64,000 nucleotides of DNA from Burkholderia sp. Bp8963. GTDB taxonomy: Bacteria > Pseudomonadota > Gammaproteobacteria > Burkholderiales > Burkholderiaceae. Both the position numbers and the translations under genes were made by a program. The notes below the pieces were generated by a model. That model was not told the origin of the DNA. It saw only the letters and a program-made list of their open reading frames with translations, and did no database searches. The number at the start of each line of letters is the position of its first letter. Positions within the stretch are counted from its first letter, which is position 1. The stretch spans positions 1 through 64,000 of the forward strand of contig NZ_QTQP01000013.1 in assembly GCF_003854275.1 (NCBI RefSeq). The letters are read 5' to 3'. This document shows positions 63,241 through 64,000 of this stretch, in pieces.

Positions 63241-63753
63241 CTATTCGGATCTGGCCTTCGCGGCCCGATATGTCTCGCGCCTCTTCTCGCGCTCTTTCGC
63301 AAACGAAGCACTCAAGGTTGCATCGAGGTCGCGACGCTCCACGTACTCTCCGCACGACGGGCAGATATAGTCGAGGCCAACCTCGTGCCCGCACACACGA
63401 TGCGTAAAATGCACCGCGACTTCCTCGCCTTTGCTCTTGCACCAGGTCTCGCCCCAGGTGCGTAGCGCCTGGATCACCGGATAGTACGCCCGGCCTTTCT
63501 CCGTGAGACGGTACTCGTAGCGCAACGGCCTTTCCTGATACGGATGGCGCTCGACCATCCCGTCCGCTTCGAGTGACTTCAGCCGCGTCGCCAGCATCTG
63601 GGGCGTCGCCTCCGTCTGAATCTGAATTTCCTCGAATCGGGTCGCGCCCATGTACAGCTCGCGCAGCACAAGCGTCGTCCACTTGTCGCCGACAACTTCG
63701 GTCGATCGCGCCACAGGGCACACCGTGGCCACCCCTTTCTCTCTGCGCTTCAT
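63241..63753 (-). CDS. HxlR-family regulator with C-terminal zinc-ribbon-like tail
   Basis: 170 residues. N-terminal conserved cysteine in CPVARSTEVVGDKWTTLVLRELYMGATRFEEIQ, then the winged helix ATPQMLATRLKSLEADGMVERHPYQERPLRYEYRLTEKGRAYYPVI. After the usual HxlR end come two CxxC-like pairs: C at RVCGHEVG and CPSC in YICPSCGEYVE, a probable zinc site. HxlR proteins sense aldehydes, quinones or thiol stress. Its own upstream palindrome and the related boxes mark it as the regulator of the neighbourhood. It converges with the MFS remnant. Confidence 0.93.
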   Translation of the reverse strand: MKRREKGVATVCPVARSTEVVGDKWTTLVLRELYMGATRFEEIQIQTEATPQMLATRLKSLEADGMVERHPYQERPLRYEYRLTEKGRAYYPVIQALRTWGETWCKSKGEEVAVHFTHRVCGHEVGLDYICPSCGEYVERRDLDATLSASFAKEREKRRETYRAAKARSE

Positions 63754-63770
63754 TTTGCCTCCATCGTAAC

Positions 63771-63786
63771 TACTATTTTCATAGTA
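63771..63786. promoter_or_regulatory. Palindrome upstream of the HxlR gene
   Basis: TACTAT-TTTC-ATAGTA is a perfect 6-base inverted repeat, 17 bases before the HxlR start. Its half-site ACTATGA is shared with the boxes at 59.66, 59.77 and 63.88 kb, consistent with autoregulation. Confidence 0.6.
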
Positions 63787-63875
63787 TCACGGATTGCGTC
63801 ACGGCGATGACATCCGCATCCGGGGCAAGACATGCGTTCGATACCCGCGCCGTGGGTATGGTGTTTATGTTCCAG

Positions 63876-63903
63876 TTGCAACTATGAAATTCATATATAT
63901 ACT
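63876..63903 (+). promoter_or_regulatory. HxlR-type box and promoter pointing past the right end
   Basis: TTGCAA (63876-63881), 16-base spacer, TATACT (63898-63903). ACTATGAAATTCATATATA (63881-63899) fills the spacer and agrees at 16 of 19 positions with the hydrolase-operon box. The window ends in CCGGAGA, the same ribosome-site context that precedes the hydrolase ATG, so the next gene begins just beyond base 64000. Confidence 0.7.
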
Positions 63904-64000
63904 CGACTCGTGAGGCAACGAAGTGCTCGACGTCGTGCAGAAGTTCCGCGCATCGGGTGTCGGTTGTGTCGTGCCCCATCCCGAACCGTTTTTCCGGAGA

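Noticed and set aside
1-64000. CRISPR arrays, tRNA or rRNA genes, complete insertion sequences
   Set aside because: No direct-repeat arrays, cloverleaf-like genes or paired inverted repeats flanking a transposase were noticed; only recombinase remnants were found.

Overview
The window is GC-rich DNA with betaproteobacterial gene content: a Burkholderia-type C-P lyase cluster, many LysR, AraC and MarR regulators, EamA and MFS transporters, HupE/UreJ proteins and degenerate tyrosine recombinases. It suggests a secondary replicon, megaplasmid or accessory region of a Burkholderiaceae member (Burkholderia, Paraburkholderia or Cupriavidus). No rRNA, tRNA, CRISPR array or replication origin was seen.

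Layout. 0-3 kb: the tail of an AraC regulator, a cysteinyl-tRNA synthetase behind what reads as a cysteine-codon leader peptide and attenuator, and a PhzF-like enzyme. 3-13.7 kb: a complete C-P lyase cluster, phnF then phnGHIJKLMNP, followed by an MFS transporter and an AraC regulator. No phnCDE ABC importer is present. 13.8-20.9 kb: an exported hydrolase, an ABC-ATPase remnant, then AraC, AhpD-like, acyl-CoA dehydrogenase-like and a TauABC/SsuABC-like importer. 21-22.6 kb: divergent EamA exporter and MarR regulator around a palindrome. 22.7-24.85 kb: a tight three-gene set (Toprim primase-like protein, DEDDh exonuclease, radical SAM protein) ending on a remnant of a YoeB toxin gene and its terminator. 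25-33.7 kb: GlxA-type regulator, a LysR locus (SnoaL-like protein and esterase on one side, SDR on the other) with the same promoter architecture duplicated on both sides, pirin, a chemoreceptor and a LysR remnant. 34-42 kb: two HupE/UreJ proteins facing an operon of DUF4331, TPR and a large HupE/UreJ protein, bracketed by two decayed tyrosine recombinases. 42-54 kb: small redox loci, a PD-(D/E)XK nuclease, many gene remnants, a nitrilase, a GlxA-type regulator and a hydrolase operon. 54-59.2 kb: Crp/Fnr regulator divergent from a pyruvate/indolepyruvate-type decarboxylase, a second PD-(D/E)XK-like gene, and a membrane protein. 59.2-64 kb: a likely HxlR regulon (isomerase-like protein, cysteine hydrolase, MFS, AcuI-like reductase, MFS remnant, hxlR and a promoter aimed past the right end) sharing one operator-like motif.

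The strongest non-routine observations are the cysS leader-peptide attenuator at 1.7-1.9 kb, the Toprim/exonuclease/radical SAM module at 22.7-24.8 kb, the HxlR box shared by several promoters, the duplicated LysR promoter architecture, and the recombinase-flanked HupE/DUF4331 block. All functions are inferred from reading motifs and gene order; no database search was possible.
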